64,000 nucleotides of DNA from an uncultured Actinomycetes bacterium (lineage in GTDB: Bacteria; Actinomycetota; Actinomycetes; Nanopelagicales; Nanopelagicaceae): positions 1 to 64,000 of the forward strand of contig CAIKCJ010000026.1 of assembly GCA_903825945.1 (NCBI GenBank). Direction: 5' to 3'. How positions within the stretch are numbered: the stretch's first letter is position 1; every line of letters starts with the position of its first letter. A program made the translations under genes and the position numbers. Shown piece after piece: positions 27,102 to 35,643 of this stretch. The notes under the pieces were generated by a model, which worked only from the letters and a program-made list of their open reading frames with translations, did no database searches and was not told where the DNA came from.

Positions 27102-27188
27102 GTCGGGGTGGCGGAATTGGCAGACGCGCTAGCTTGAGGTGTTAGTGCCCGCAAGGGCTTGAGGGTTCAACTCCCTTCCCCGACACCA
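27102..27188 (+). tRNA. tRNA-Leu (anticodon GAG)
   Basis: Complete cloverleaf: acceptor GTCGGGG pairs with CCCCGAC (27178-27184), discriminator A, encoded CCA (27186-27188). The anticodon stem CTAGC/GTTAG encloses loop TTGAGGT with GAG at 27136-27138. Class II variable arm GCCC-GCAA-GGGC and T-arm GAGGGTTCAACTCCC are present. Confidence 0.97.
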
Positions 27189-27215
27189 TTTCATCCATTT
27201 CCTCGCGAGATAGGC

Positions 27216-27221
27216 TAATTT
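27216..27221 (+). promoter_or_regulatory. Candidate -10 (TAATTT) of a leaderless tdk transcript
   Basis: TAATTT, 7 bases, then the GTG start at 27229, without a ribosome site. It would add a transcript start just after the tRNA. Confidence 0.4.
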
Positions 27222-27228
27222 CCTCTCT

Positions 27229-27864
27229 GTGGCTTCGCTCATCTACTACTACGGAACGATGGACAGCGGTAAGTCGACCCTTGCTCTCCAGACCGCCCAC
27301 AATCATCAAAGCCGTGGTCGCACGGGCATCATCTTTACAAAGAGTGATCGTGGCGGACCGGGCGTTATCACAAGCCGACTTGGTCTGAAATCTGAGGCTA
27401 TCGAAGTCGTCTCTGGCATCGACTTGCACAGATACATTGCCGATAGCCTCTCCAACGGTAATCGCGTTGACTTCGTCATCTGCGATGAAGCGCAATTCTT
27501 CGATCCAGAGCAGATTGAGCAATTGGCCAAGATTGTCGACGGACTTGGGATCGATTGTTACGCATTTGGAATTCTCAGCGACTTCCAAACCAAGATGTTT
27601 CCCGGCTCTGCCCGACTGGTTGAGCTCTCAGATCGGGTTCAGCCACTCCAAGTAGAGGCTCTATGTTGGTGCGGGGAACGTGCCACTCACAATGCTCGCG
27701 TGGCTAACGGAGTCATGGTCACTGAAGGTGAACAGGTTGTCGTTGGCGACGTCGCTTCGCAGATCGGGTACGAAGTTCTGTGTCGCCGACATCATATGCG
27801 TAAGGTAACCTCTAGAAACTCACAGAGCGCAAGGCTAGAACCCCTGCCGTTCAGTGGTGAATGA
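27229..27864 (+). CDS. tdk: Thymidine kinase, type II
   Basis: Phosphorylates thymidine for salvage. 211 residues, GTG start. P-loop YGTMDSGKST, DEAQFF Walker-B motif, lasso-loop region, and a zinc site formed by CWCGE and LCRRHH. The start agrees with the family N-terminus (SLIYYYGTMDSGKS). Follows the tRNA by 40 bases. Confidence 0.93.
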   Translation: MASLIYYYGTMDSGKSTLALQTAHNHQSRGRTGIIFTKSDRGGPGVITSRLGLKSEAIEVVSGIDLHRYIADSLSNGNRVDFVICDEAQFFDPEQIEQLAKIVDGLGIDCYAFGILSDFQTKMFPGSARLVELSDRVQPLQVEALCWCGERATHNARVANGVMVTEGEQVVVGDVASQIGYEVLCRRHHMRKVTSRNSQSARLEPLPFSGE

Positions 27865-27878
27865 AAGCTTCCAAGCAA

Positions 27879-27904
27879 ACTTACTAACCAGACTTACTAA
27901 CCAG
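27879..27904 (+). repeat. 13-base tandem duplication upstream of the alcohol dehydrogenase
   Basis: ACTTACTAACCAG is repeated exactly head to tail in the 48-base gap before the ATG. It may be a recent slippage event or a paired binding site. Confidence 0.8.
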
Positions 27905-27912
27905 AACTGAGG

Positions 27913-28962
27913 ATGGCAACAATGGAAACACGTGGATATGCAGTTCTCGAAGCAGGACAGGCACTACAACCATTCACCTTTGCAAGACGCGATCTGCGTG
28001 AGCATGATGTCGCTTTCGATATTCACTATGCGGGAATATGTCACTCTGATATCCATACGGCTCGAGGCGAGTGGGGACCTGCAAAACTTCCGCTAGTTCC
28101 GGGGCATGAAATCGTCGGAGTTGTTACTGCAGTGGGTAGTGCTCAAACTAAATTTTCGATCGGTGACCGAATTGGCGTCGGCGTCTTTGTTGACTCATGC
28201 CGCACCTGCGCGAACTGCGTAGCAGGTCATGAAAATTATTGCCTAGAAGGCATGACTGGCACATATAACAGCGTGGAGCGAGATGGGCACTCCCCTGCAT
28301 TCGGCGGGTATTCAAACAAGTTTGTTATTGACGAGAAGTACGCCGTAAAGGTGCCATCCAACCTCGATCTAGCATCAGTTGCGCCGCTTCTCTGTGCAGG
28401 CGTCACTCTCTACTCCCCTTTGAGCCACTGGAACGTCGCACCAGGTATGAAGGTTGGCATCATCGGACTGGGAGGACTGGGTCACATGGGCGTGAAGATA
28501 GCTGCCGCAATGGGCGCTGATGTAACTGTCTTCTCTCATTCAGCTGGAAAAGAGGGAGACGCCAGAAAGTTTGGCGCAAAAAACTTTGTCAATACAACTC
28601 AGGATCGCTTTTATGAGCCAATCAAAGAGAGCTTCGATCTCATCCTCAACACCGTTTCTGCAGAGATTGATATCAACGACTATCTTCATCTTCTTAAATT
28701 AGATGGGACTTTGGTGGTTATTGGCTTGCCTGGTAAACCTTATCCAGTTAACGCGGGAAACCTCTTACGTCTTCGCAGATCAATTACTGGCTCAATGATT
28801 GGTGGTATGCCCGAGCTTCAAGAGATGCTGAACTTCTGCGGTGAACATAACATCGTGAGCGACATCGAATTGATTAAGGCTGATTACATTAATCAAGCAT
28901 ATGACCGCACGATTGCAAGCGATGTGAAATACCGCTTCGTCATCGACGCAGCCACGTTCTAG
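27913..28962 (+). CDS. Zinc-dependent alcohol dehydrogenase (cinnamyl-alcohol dehydrogenase type)
   Basis: NAD(P)-dependent medium-chain dehydrogenase, 349 residues. Catalytic zinc ligands in GICHSDIHTARG and PGHEIVG, structural zinc cysteines in CRTCANC and HENYC, Rossmann motif GLGGLGHMG. Resembles the YahK/CAD group acting on aldehydes and primary alcohols. Start uncertain: GAGG at 27909-27912 touches the ATG at 27913 and is 9 bases from an in-frame ATG at 27922. Confidence 0.9.
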   Translation: MATMETRGYAVLEAGQALQPFTFARRDLREHDVAFDIHYAGICHSDIHTARGEWGPAKLPLVPGHEIVGVVTAVGSAQTKFSIGDRIGVGVFVDSCRTCANCVAGHENYCLEGMTGTYNSVERDGHSPAFGGYSNKFVIDEKYAVKVPSNLDLASVAPLLCAGVTLYSPLSHWNVAPGMKVGIIGLGGLGHMGVKIAAAMGADVTVFSHSAGKEGDARKFGAKNFVNTTQDRFYEPIKESFDLILNTVSAEIDINDYLHLLKLDGTLVVIGLPGKPYPVNAGNLLRLRRSITGSMIGGMPELQEMLNFCGEHNIVSDIELIKADYINQAYDRTIASDVKYRFVIDAATF

Positions 28963-29019
28963 AAATTCGCTTAATTTCTATGCTCTAGTGGCTCACATAA
29001 ATTGATGAGCTACTAGAGC
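28960..29019. terminator. Two adjacent hairpins between convergent genes
   Basis: Hairpin 1, 28960-28980: TAGAAATT-CGCTT-AATTTCTA, an 8-bp perfect stem starting on the dehydrogenase stop codon. Hairpin 2, 28982-29019: GCTCTAGT/ACTAGAGC plus GCTCA/TGAGC joined by one G-T pair, a 14-bp stem with a 10-base loop, covering the end of the DUF554 gene. Probably a bidirectional terminator or mRNA end stabiliser; neither has a strong T-run. Confidence 0.5.
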
Positions 29020-29727
29020 AACTATCGGGGCAAAGAAGAGAGCAGGCAGTAGATCGCCAATGGCTATCTGCTTGAGCCCAAGTAGTCGAAGCGCAATGCC
29101 AAATAGCAGAATCCCCCCAACGGCTGTGAGCGCCTGGATTTGATACTGCGCAAGGATGCTTCCTAAAAAGTAGCCAATGATGGTCCAAGCAAATTGGTAA
29201 ATCCCAACAGGGATAGCAGAAAATGCCACTCCCCATCCAAATGACGACGCAAAAGCCATTGCAGCGAAACCATCGAGGGTGCTCTTTAGAACGAGTTGCG
29301 AGATACCTGTGTGCATGCCATCGCTGACGCTTCCCAAGATTGCCAAGGGTCCAATCGCGAAAAGTAGTGCGGCGGCCATAAAGCCTTCAATAAAGTTACC
29401 TTTGTCGCGTGCAGCAAATCGTAACTTCAGTTGTTGGCCAAATGCTTCAAGGCGTGGCTCTAGGCGCAAAAAGTAGCCAACGAGTGCCCCGAGTAGGAGC
29501 GCCGCAAGAGTTCCAAGCGTTGTCCAGCCGACAGGTACCGCATGAGTAAAGAGCGGATTCCAGACACTCCGAAGAGCATCCGCTGCATTAATAAGACAGA
29601 CGCAGCCTAAAATATCTGTAATCAGCCCGCGCAGGCGATCGGGCAACCTACCGCCAGATAGAACTCCAATCGCTGAACCAACAACGATTGTCACTATGTT
29701 GATGCATGTGCCTAAGCCAATAAACAT
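28993..29727 (-). CDS. DUF554 membrane protein (YdfK/YqgA type)
   Basis: Integral membrane protein of unknown function, 244 residues, with about seven hydrophobic helices and family segments GTCINIVTIVVGSAIG and LGALVGYFLRLE. Its ATG shares one base with the uppP stop (TAATG), so it is translationally coupled. Confidence 0.85.
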   Translation of the reverse strand: MFIGLGTCINIVTIVVGSAIGVLSGGRLPDRLRGLITDILGCVCLINAADALRSVWNPLFTHAVPVGWTTLGTLAALLLGALVGYFLRLEPRLEAFGQQLKLRFAARDKGNFIEGFMAAALLFAIGPLAILGSVSDGMHTGISQLVLKSTLDGFAAMAFASSFGWGVAFSAIPVGIYQFAWTIIGYFLGSILAQYQIQALTAVGGILLFGIALRLLGLKQIAIGDLLPALFFAPIVALVAHQFM

Positions 29728-30587
29728 TATCCGAGGAAGCCGAATTTAATTATCGAAAGCAAACCAAATGCTAGGCAGTACAAAGCGAATGGTTTGAGTG
29801 TGCGGGTCTTAAACCATTTGACCAGAATGGTCGCACTGATCATCGTTGCAAAAAACGAGACAATGGTTCCAATAGCAAGAGGTCCATAGGAGCCGCTGAT
29901 AGAGCCATGAAAAAGTTTAGGAAGTTTGAAAATCGAGGCACCGAGTATTACGGGGAAAGAGAGAAGGAAGGCGAAATCTGCAGCTACGCTGCGAGATAAC
30001 CCACGAAGCATTCCAAACGACACGGTCACTCCAAATCGGCTGATCCCAGCAAATAGCGCGGCACTTTGTCCCACTCCAATGGCTAGCGCCTGACCTGGTG
30101 AAACTCGAGATGCAATCGCCTCGTCCTCGCTTAGGCCTTCAACATGAGAATGTCTGCGTGCCGTGAGCTTCTCTGTCCCGAACAAGATGAATCCGTTGAT
30201 AGTAAGAAAAATGGCAGCCGCCAAAGGCTTTTCAAAATTCTTTTGGAAAAAATTATTAAATAGAAGACCAATAATGGCTACTGGCAAAGTTCCCAAAAGG
30301 AGAAGCAGAAAAATACGGAAACCAATCTCGTCCTTTTTCCACAAAAGAGCGGAGCGCAGGATCGCTATCCATCTAGGTGCGAAGACGATAAAGAGTGCCG
30401 CAGCACTGGCTAGGTGTAACGCAATTGCCACCAAGAGATATTGGGGCGTCTGCGAATAAGCACGCCAGCTCCCGCCTAACCAGGCTGGAATCAGGACGCT
30501 ATGGCCCAGACTTGAGACCGGAAATAGCTCAGTGATGCCCTGAATGAGTCCTGAAACGATTGCTTGAAGGTAGGTGAAATGAAACAT
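29727..30587 (-). CDS. uppP: Undecaprenyl-diphosphate phosphatase
   Basis: Recycles the lipid carrier of peptidoglycan synthesis (BacA family; confers bacitracin tolerance). 286 residues, multi-pass membrane. Motifs QGITELFPVSSLGH and GISRFGVTVSFGMLRG are the two catalytic signatures. TAATG overlap with the ABC gene upstream and DUF554 downstream. In other actinobacteria uppP sits next to the MSMEG_4193 phosphatase; here it is 5 kb away. Confidence 0.94.
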   Translation of the reverse strand: MFHFTYLQAIVSGLIQGITELFPVSSLGHSVLIPAWLGGSWRAYSQTPQYLLVAIALHLASAAALFIVFAPRWIAILRSALLWKKDEIGFRIFLLLLLGTLPVAIIGLLFNNFFQKNFEKPLAAAIFLTINGFILFGTEKLTARRHSHVEGLSEDEAIASRVSPGQALAIGVGQSAALFAGISRFGVTVSFGMLRGLSRSVAADFAFLLSFPVILGASIFKLPKLFHGSISGSYGPLAIGTIVSFFATMISATILVKWFKTRTLKPFALYCLAFGLLSIIKFGFLG

Positions 30588-31372
30588 TAGTTAGCCGCCT
30601 TTGCGAAAAATCTTCCGTTATCACTGGTTATGGATACCGAAATACCGTATGCAGAACTTAGATTGGCTGAGGTAAGAACACTGTTGATCTCCCCACTTGC
30701 CACTTCTAAGCCATCTTTGAGTAGAAGGCAATGTGTGGTGCCCGCAGGAATCTCTTCGACATGGTGAGTGATGATCACGGTTGCTGGGCTTGCAGGATCC
30801 GTAGCTAAGGCGTTGAGACGTACAAGGAGATCTTCACGTCCACCTAAGTCCAAACCAGATGCCGGCTCATCTAACAGTAAGAGTTCTGGATTTGGCATGA
30901 GTGCTCGCGCGATGAGAACTCGCTTCTTCTCCCCCTCGCTTAAAGTGAAGAAATGTCGGTCTTTGAGCGCTCTTACTCCAAGGACGGTCAGGAGGCTGAT
31001 TGCGCGAGATTCATCCCAAAGATCATAACTTTCTTGCCAGCGTCCCACGATCGCATATGCCGAACTCATCACAAGATCAATGACCCGCTCGTCTTGCGGG
31101 ATCATGTGTGTGAGAGTTGTTGAAACAAAACCAATACGCGGCCGTACTTCAAAGACATCAACTTTGCCCAGGACAGTGTCAAGAACCTCGACTTTGCCTC
31201 GCGATGGGTGAATCTGAGTTGCAACCAGAGAGAATAAGGTGCTCTTTCCAGCGCCGTTTGGCCCTAGTATCACCCAGCGTTCACCACTTGCTACAGTCCA
31301 TGAAAGGGGTCCTAGAATGGATTTACCTTCGCGGATCACCGTGGCGTCCTGGAGTGCAAGTACGTTATTCAT
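30587..31372 (-). CDS. ABC-type ATPase without an adjacent permease
   Basis: Single ATP-binding cassette, 261 residues: GPNGAGKST, signature LSEGEKKRVLIARAL, Walker B LLLLDEPASGLD, H-loop IITHHVEE. A much longer frame opens at 31594 but overlaps the divergent serB region; the ATG at 31372 starts the conserved domain and is chosen, with TATCTT 8 bases upstream. Neighbours are uppP and DUF554, not a permease. Resembles stand-alone YlmA/ModF-type ATPases; the function is open. Confidence 0.86.
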   Translation of the reverse strand: MNNVLALQDATVIREGKSILGPLSWTVASGERWVILGPNGAGKSTLFSLVATQIHPSRGKVEVLDTVLGKVDVFEVRPRIGFVSTTLTHMIPQDERVIDLVMSSAYAIVGRWQESYDLWDESRAISLLTVLGVRALKDRHFFTLSEGEKKRVLIARALMPNPELLLLDEPASGLDLGGREDLLVRLNALATDPASPATVIITHHVEEIPAGTTHCLLLKDGLEVASGEINSVLTSANLSSAYGISVSITSDNGRFFAKAAN

Positions 31373-31409
31373 AATCCGCAAAGATACCTGCTCGACGGCG
31401 CTAAGGCGG

Positions 31410-31415
31410 TAATCT
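31410..31415 (+). promoter_or_regulatory. Candidate -10 (TAATCT) of a leaderless transcript
   Basis: TAATCT, 6 bases, then the ATG at 31422. No ribosome site. Confidence 0.5.
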
Positions 31416-31421
31416 GCGACT

Positions 31422-31697
31422 ATGAGTCCATATGACGTCGATCGCGAACCTTTTTCTGCCCTCATTATCTTGGCTAGCCAAGACAAGCCTGGGGTTGAAG
31501 CCGAGCTTTTAGCCGTGCTGGCTCCCTTTTCCTTACAGATCGCCAAGAGCGAGAAAATCGCCTTGCGTGGCCGTCTCATACTCGGTCTTCTCATTACATT
31601 GGATCCAGCTCATGCACTGGCTATCGAAGACGACCTTGTAGCGTTTGGCGAAAAATCTGGATACGACGTAGCCATGGACTATTCGGATTTGGCTTAG
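31422..31697 (+). CDS. Stand-alone ACT domain, N-terminal part of a split SerB
   Basis: 91 residues matching the first ACT domain of actinobacterial SerB (ALIILASQDKPGVEAELL, LRGRLILGLLITL). ACT domains bind serine or other amino acids as feedback sensors. It stops 10 bases before the phosphatase ORF, which is in another frame. The phosphatase frame is open back to 31672, so one base insertion or deletion between there and the stop would fuse them. Either a real gene fission or a frameshift. Confidence 0.75.
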   Translation: MSPYDVDREPFSALIILASQDKPGVEAELLAVLAPFSLQIAKSEKIALRGRLILGLLITLDPAHALAIEDDLVAFGEKSGYDVAMDYSDLA

Positions 31698-31707
31698 CGT
31701 TCCACGT

Positions 31708-32352
31708 ATGAACTTTCTCGTTGTATTAGATATGGACTCCACCTTCATCCAGGATGAAGTAATAGACCTTTTGGCTGATCATGCTGGCGTAGGCGAAAAA
31801 GTTGCAGCTATTACAGAACGTTCAATGCGCGGAGAACTTGATTTTAGGGCCTCTCTACTGGAGCGAGTAAAGCTCCTTAAAGGACTCGATAGCGAAGCTA
31901 TAGACGCTGTTCGTTCTGCGATAAGGCTCTCGAAAGGAGCAGAGGCACTCATTCGCTCTCTTCACGCTGCAGATTCCAAAATTGCGATTGTCTCTGGCGG
32001 ATTCGAGAACATCATTGCTCCACTACTTACTGCATTGGAAATCGATTTCTTTAAAGCAAATACGCTCGCTGTGGAAGATGGAAAACTTACTGGAGAGGTT
32101 ATTGGTGAGATTATCGACAAAGATGCCAAGGCCGAGTTCCTTAAGTCTCATGCACAGCTATTGAATATCCCGCTCACTCAAACCGTAGCTGTCGGAGATG
32201 GGGCGAATGATCTTGAAATGATGAGAATTGCAGGCCTGAGCGTTGCCTTCAACGCGAAACCAATTGTGAAAAGTGCAGCAATGAGATCAATTGATGATGG
32301 TGATCTCACGCATATTCTCGAATTCCTACAAATCCCTGTGCTTGCGCAGTAA
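31708..32352 (+). CDS. serB: Phosphoserine phosphatase, catalytic HAD domain
   Basis: Last step of serine synthesis. 214 residues of HAD hydrolase: DMDSTFIQDE (nucleophile Asp), IVSGGFENII, and VGDGANDLEMM. Lacks the N-terminal ACT domains usual in actinobacterial SerB (two ACT domains in M. tuberculosis SerB2); one of them is the separate ORF just upstream. No clear ribosome site, so expression probably relies on coupling. It converges with hisG. Confidence 0.88.
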   Translation: MNFLVVLDMDSTFIQDEVIDLLADHAGVGEKVAAITERSMRGELDFRASLLERVKLLKGLDSEAIDAVRSAIRLSKGAEALIRSLHAADSKIAIVSGGFENIIAPLLTALEIDFFKANTLAVEDGKLTGEVIGEIIDKDAKAEFLKSHAQLLNIPLTQTVAVGDGANDLEMMRIAGLSVAFNAKPIVKSAAMRSIDDGDLTHILEFLQIPVLAQ

Positions 32353-32369
32353 AGCGTTATTTTCGCTAC

Positions 32370-33215
32370 TTACAACCGACAGGCGTGAATATCTGTTACT
32401 AAGATTCCTCGAGCGCCAGCTAGCCAGAGATCATCCATAATTCTGTTGATATCACTTCTTTTAACCATTGCCCGGACTGCACTCCAGCCACTCTTTTGGA
32501 GTGCAGATACTGTTGGCGATTCGATTCCTGGAGTGAGCGCACATGCTGCTTGCAATAATTCATTTTGTACATCGTAATCAACGAGAACGTATTGCTTGGC
32601 AATAACGACTCCTTGAAGTCGACGAATAAGGGTTTCAACGGCCGCACTGCGCGTCTGCGCCGGCCGTTCAATAAGAATTGCTTCGCTATGCAAGATCGGC
32701 TCACCAAAGACTACGAGCCCGGCTTGTCTGAGGGTTCCCCCGGTGGAAACAACGTCCGCGATAACATCGGCCACACCTAGTCGAACCGAACTTTCCACTG
32801 CGCCATCAAGTTTTACCACTTGTGCGCTCAGTGAATTCTTTGTCAGGTAGGACTCGACCAGGCCTGGATAAGCACTGGCAATGCGTTTGCCTGCTAATTG
32901 CGCTTCAGTCATTGAATGCCCAGCAGGTGCTGCAAATCTGAATGTGCTCTTACCAAAATCAAGCGATAGCGCTTCTACTGAACGAGCCCCACTATCGATA
33001 AGGAGATCACGTCCAGTAATTCCCACTTCAAGTTCACCCGATGCAACATAAAGGGCAATGTCTCTGGGACGCAAATAGTAGAACTCGATCTGATTCTCTT
33101 GATCGATTAATACCAAATCTCTGGAGTCATTACGTTGGCGATAGCCTGCCTCTTTGAGCATTGCGATTGCTGATTCTGAAAGTGACCCCTTGTTTGGAAT
33201 GGCAACTTTGAGCAT
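32370..33215 (-). CDS. hisG: ATP phosphoribosyltransferase, long form
   Basis: First and feedback-controlled step of histidine synthesis. 281 residues: catalytic part with IPNKGSLSE, YYLRPRDIALYVASG, and the PRPP region DVVSTGGTLRQAG; the ~75-residue C-terminal ACT-like domain is the histidine-binding part of the HisG long form. GAGGA precedes the ATG. Follows hisE by 41 bases. The rest of the his genes are not in the window. Confidence 0.94.
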   Translation of the reverse strand: MLKVAIPNKGSLSESAIAMLKEAGYRQRNDSRDLVLIDQENQIEFYYLRPRDIALYVASGELEVGITGRDLLIDSGARSVEALSLDFGKSTFRFAAPAGHSMTEAQLAGKRIASAYPGLVESYLTKNSLSAQVVKLDGAVESSVRLGVADVIADVVSTGGTLRQAGLVVFGEPILHSEAILIERPAQTRSAAVETLIRRLQGVVIAKQYVLVDYDVQNELLQAACALTPGIESPTVSALQKSGWSAVRAMVKRSDINRIMDDLWLAGARGILVTDIHACRL

Positions 33216-33256
33216 GGTTTCCTCTTCTCAGTAGTTATTATTCGTGCAGGAGTCTT

Positions 33257-33520
33257 TTATAGAACCTTGTAAATATCGGTTGGTGTGACACCGCGTGCAA
33301 TCATAAGAACCTGAAGGCGATATAGGAGTTGGGAGATTTCAAGAGCTAGCGCTTGCGTACTCTCATGCTCGGCTGCCAACCAGACCTCACCGGCCTCTTC
33401 AATAATCTTTTTACCCATTGCATGCACACCAGCATCAAGGGCGGCTACCGTGCCGGAACCTTCAGGTCGATTCTGCGAAATAGTTGTAAGTTCAGAAAAG
33501 AGTTGATCGAAATCCTTCAT
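33257..33520 (-). CDS. hisE: Phosphoribosyl-ATP pyrophosphatase
   Basis: Second step of histidine synthesis. 87 residues with the MazG-like acidic helix motif [15 protein letters not shown] and the ending [11 protein letters not shown] typical of actinobacterial HisE. No ribosome site; a -10-like box lies 6 bases before the ATG. Forms a pair with hisG. Confidence 0.93.
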   Translation of the reverse strand: MKDFDQLFSELTTISQNRPEGSGTVAALDAGVHAMGKKIIEEAGEVWLAAEHESTQALALEISQLLYRLQVLMIARGVTPTDIYKVL

Positions 33521-33526
33521 GCGCAG

Positions 33527-33532
33527 AGTCTA
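33527..33532 (-). promoter_or_regulatory. Candidate -10 (TAGACT) of a leaderless hisE-hisG transcript
   Basis: Minus-strand TAGACT, 6 bases, then the hisE ATG at 33520. It marks a likely transcript start separate from rpe upstream. Confidence 0.5.
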
Positions 33533-33560
33533 CCCGAGCCCCAATTCGCGCGAGTTCAAT

Positions 33561-34223
33561 TTACTGGCGAGCGAGCTGCGCAGTAGTTCTTAGCGATGAG
33601 ATCATCTCGGCAGGATTATCTGACTTATAGATTGCGCTACCGGCTACAAAGGTATCTGCTCCTGATTGCGCGGCGATCACAATGGTTTCAAGCGTAATTC
33701 CGCCATCAACTTGGAGCCAAGGGCGATTTCCGGTCATTTCTTCTATCGCAAGGGCTGCTTCATGGAGTTTAGGCATCTGCTCAGCCATGAATTTCTGGCC
33801 GCCAAAGCCAGGTTCTACGGTCATAATTAACAACATGTCGAGTTCGCCGAGGAGTTCTTTCACGGCAGAGAATGACGTTGCCGGTTTGATTGCCAATCCA
33901 GCCCTAGCTCCTGCTGCCTTGATGGTACGAATCGTATCAAGTGGATTTTGGCTGGCTTCAAAATGAAAAGTCACGCTGGCGCTACCCGCGTGCGCGTATT
34001 CGACGGCCTCATCATCAGGATTGTGAATCATTAAATGGGAATCAACAGGTATCTGGCTATGTGAAATGATGCGTTTGGATGTTTCGAAATCAAATGTAAT
34101 GTTTGGAACAAAGATGTTGTCCATAATGTCTAGATGAAGAAGGTCGGCAGATGAGACGCGATCGATCTCGCTAAAAAGTTGAGAATGATCAGCATTGAGA
34201 ATGCTTGGACAAATTCGCATCAT
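33561..34223 (-). CDS. rpe: Ribulose-phosphate 3-epimerase
   Basis: Interconverts ribulose-5-P and xylulose-5-P. 220 residues; motifs ICPSILNADH, HLDIMDN, SHLMIHNP, MTVEPGFGGQKF and VDGGI. Three in-frame ATGs lie at 34229, 34223 and 34220; AAAGG is 7 bases from 34223, which is chosen. Confidence 0.94.
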   Translation of the reverse strand: MMRICPSILNADHSQLFSEIDRVSSADLLHLDIMDNIFVPNITFDFETSKRIISHSQIPVDSHLMIHNPDDEAVEYAHAGSASVTFHFEASQNPLDTIRTIKAAGARAGLAIKPATSFSAVKELLGELDMLLIMTVEPGFGGQKFMAEQMPKLHEAALAIEEMTGNRPWLQVDGGITLETIVIAAQSGADTFVAGSAIYKSDNPAEMISSLRTTAQLARQ

Positions 34224-34261
34224 ACCCATGCCTTTACTCTAAAGCAGTTAACTATTTAAAA

Positions 34262-35635
34262 CTACTTTTTACGAAGTAGCGCCATAAACATTGAGTCCGA
34301 TTCGTCCTTGTGAGTCCAGAGTTGCATTGACCCATCCTGGGCTAGGACGTGACGAGGAACGCTCGGCGGCAAGTACGGATCGATAGAGACCAGCTCCATA
34401 TCCGAGTTTTTGCGCAATAGCTCCAGCACCTGGGCCTTCGTCTCCAAAATATGCGGCGAACAGGTTACATATGCGATAAGGCCGCCGGTTCGAAGTAGTT
34501 GCATGCCAGCAGTCAGAAGTTCTTTTTGAATCATCACCAATTCTTTAAGATCAGCCGGTGTTCTACGCCAGCGTGCTTCTGGCCGACGACGAAGTGCCCC
34601 CAGACCCGTGCATGGCGCATCGATCATAATGCGGTCGAAACTGAGACCTTCATTGACGATGTCTTGTCCACGACCCACCGAGACCAGTTCCCCGGGTATT
34701 ACTTGAGCTACTAAACGTGCTCGGTGCTCACTTGGCTCATTCGCGCGAAAACTATCTTGGGGTCTGGAGACAGCGAGTGCTGTGTAGAGAGCAGAAGCTT
34801 TACCTCCGGGGCCTGCGCACATGTCGAGCCAGGAAAGGCAGACATCGCCTTGCGATTGTGCGGTTGCGATAAAGGTTTCGGCAACTAGTTGTGAGCCCTT
34901 GTCCTGCACTCCAGCACGGCGTTCGTGGATGGCGGAATACTCACTCGGCATTTTCTCCGAAAGCACGCCAAAACTCACCCATGGAAGCGGTGTACCGCCA
35001 ATCTGAATGAGTTCTTCGACAGTGCTGCGCCCTGGCCAAGCAATGAGATTGGGTTTGGCCGGAATATTGTTTGACTCCAATAGCGCGGCAACTTCTTGCC
35101 AATCCTTGAGCTGATCATAGAAAGAGGCAATTTCCCATTCGGGATGTGAGTGCAGGATAGAGAGTTTGCGTTTGATTGTTGCGGAGTCCTCGTTGAAATC
35201 AACCACGAACTGAGAGTAAAAATCGGGGTTCCGTGTAGCTTCGCGAAGAAGTGCATTGATGAAGCTAGCCTTCGATTCCCCGACCAGAGCTCGAGCTACC
35301 TCCACAGTCTCTCCAACTGCAGCATGGTCAGGCACCCGCATCTCGTTTAGTTGATGAAGTCCCATTCGAAGAAGGTCAACTAGTGCGGGATCTAATTCTC
35401 CGAAAGGTCTCGATGACTTTTGGCGAATGAATTCATCATGCTTTCCTTGCATGCGCAAGGTGCCGTATGCAAGTTCTGTTGCAAACGCGCGATCTCGTTC
35501 GATGAGATCAGAACCCTTAAGCAATTCTGGTAATCGCAAATTAGCGTAGGCGCCATCTCGATTGACTTGTGTAAGTAAGTGAAAGACTAGGACACGTACG
35601 GGATCAGGCTGGGGTTTGCGACCAGGATTTGCCAT
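34262..35635 (-). CDS. rsmB: 16S rRNA (cytosine(967)-C5)-methyltransferase
   Basis: SAM-dependent rRNA methylation. 457 residues: N-terminal NusB-like RNA-binding domain (ELAYGTLRM), then a Rossmann methyltransferase with DMCAGPGGKASAL, DAPCTGLGALRRRPEARW, and catalytic cysteine in VTCSPHILE. Follows fmt by 8 bases, the usual order. Confidence 0.94.
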   Translation of the reverse strand: MANPGRKPQPDPVRVLVFHLLTQVNRDGAYANLRLPELLKGSDLIERDRAFATELAYGTLRMQGKHDEFIRQKSSRPFGELDPALVDLLRMGLHQLNEMRVPDHAAVGETVEVARALVGESKASFINALLREATRNPDFYSQFVVDFNEDSATIKRKLSILHSHPEWEIASFYDQLKDWQEVAALLESNNIPAKPNLIAWPGRSTVEELIQIGGTPLPWVSFGVLSEKMPSEYSAIHERRAGVQDKGSQLVAETFIATAQSQGDVCLSWLDMCAGPGGKASALYTALAVSRPQDSFRANEPSEHRARLVAQVIPGELVSVGRGQDIVNEGLSFDRIMIDAPCTGLGALRRRPEARWRRTPADLKELVMIQKELLTAGMQLLRTGGLIAYVTCSPHILETKAQVLELLRKNSDMELVSIDPYLPPSVPRHVLAQDGSMQLWTHKDESDSMFMALLRKK

Positions 35636-35643
35636 AGGGAGCT

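Noticed and set aside
26730-27137. 135-residue ORF running into the tRNA
   Set aside because: Antisense to the M20 peptidase and its last residues are read from the tRNA-Leu gene.
31373-31594. 74-residue N-terminal extension of the ABC ATPase
   Set aside because: It would overlap the divergent ACT ORF and its promoter, and it has no conserved residues; the ATG at 31372 fits the domain start.
32352-32370. AGCG-TTATTTT-CGCT as a terminator between serB and hisG
   Set aside because: Only a 4-bp stem with a 7-base loop and no T-run; too weak to list as a feature.
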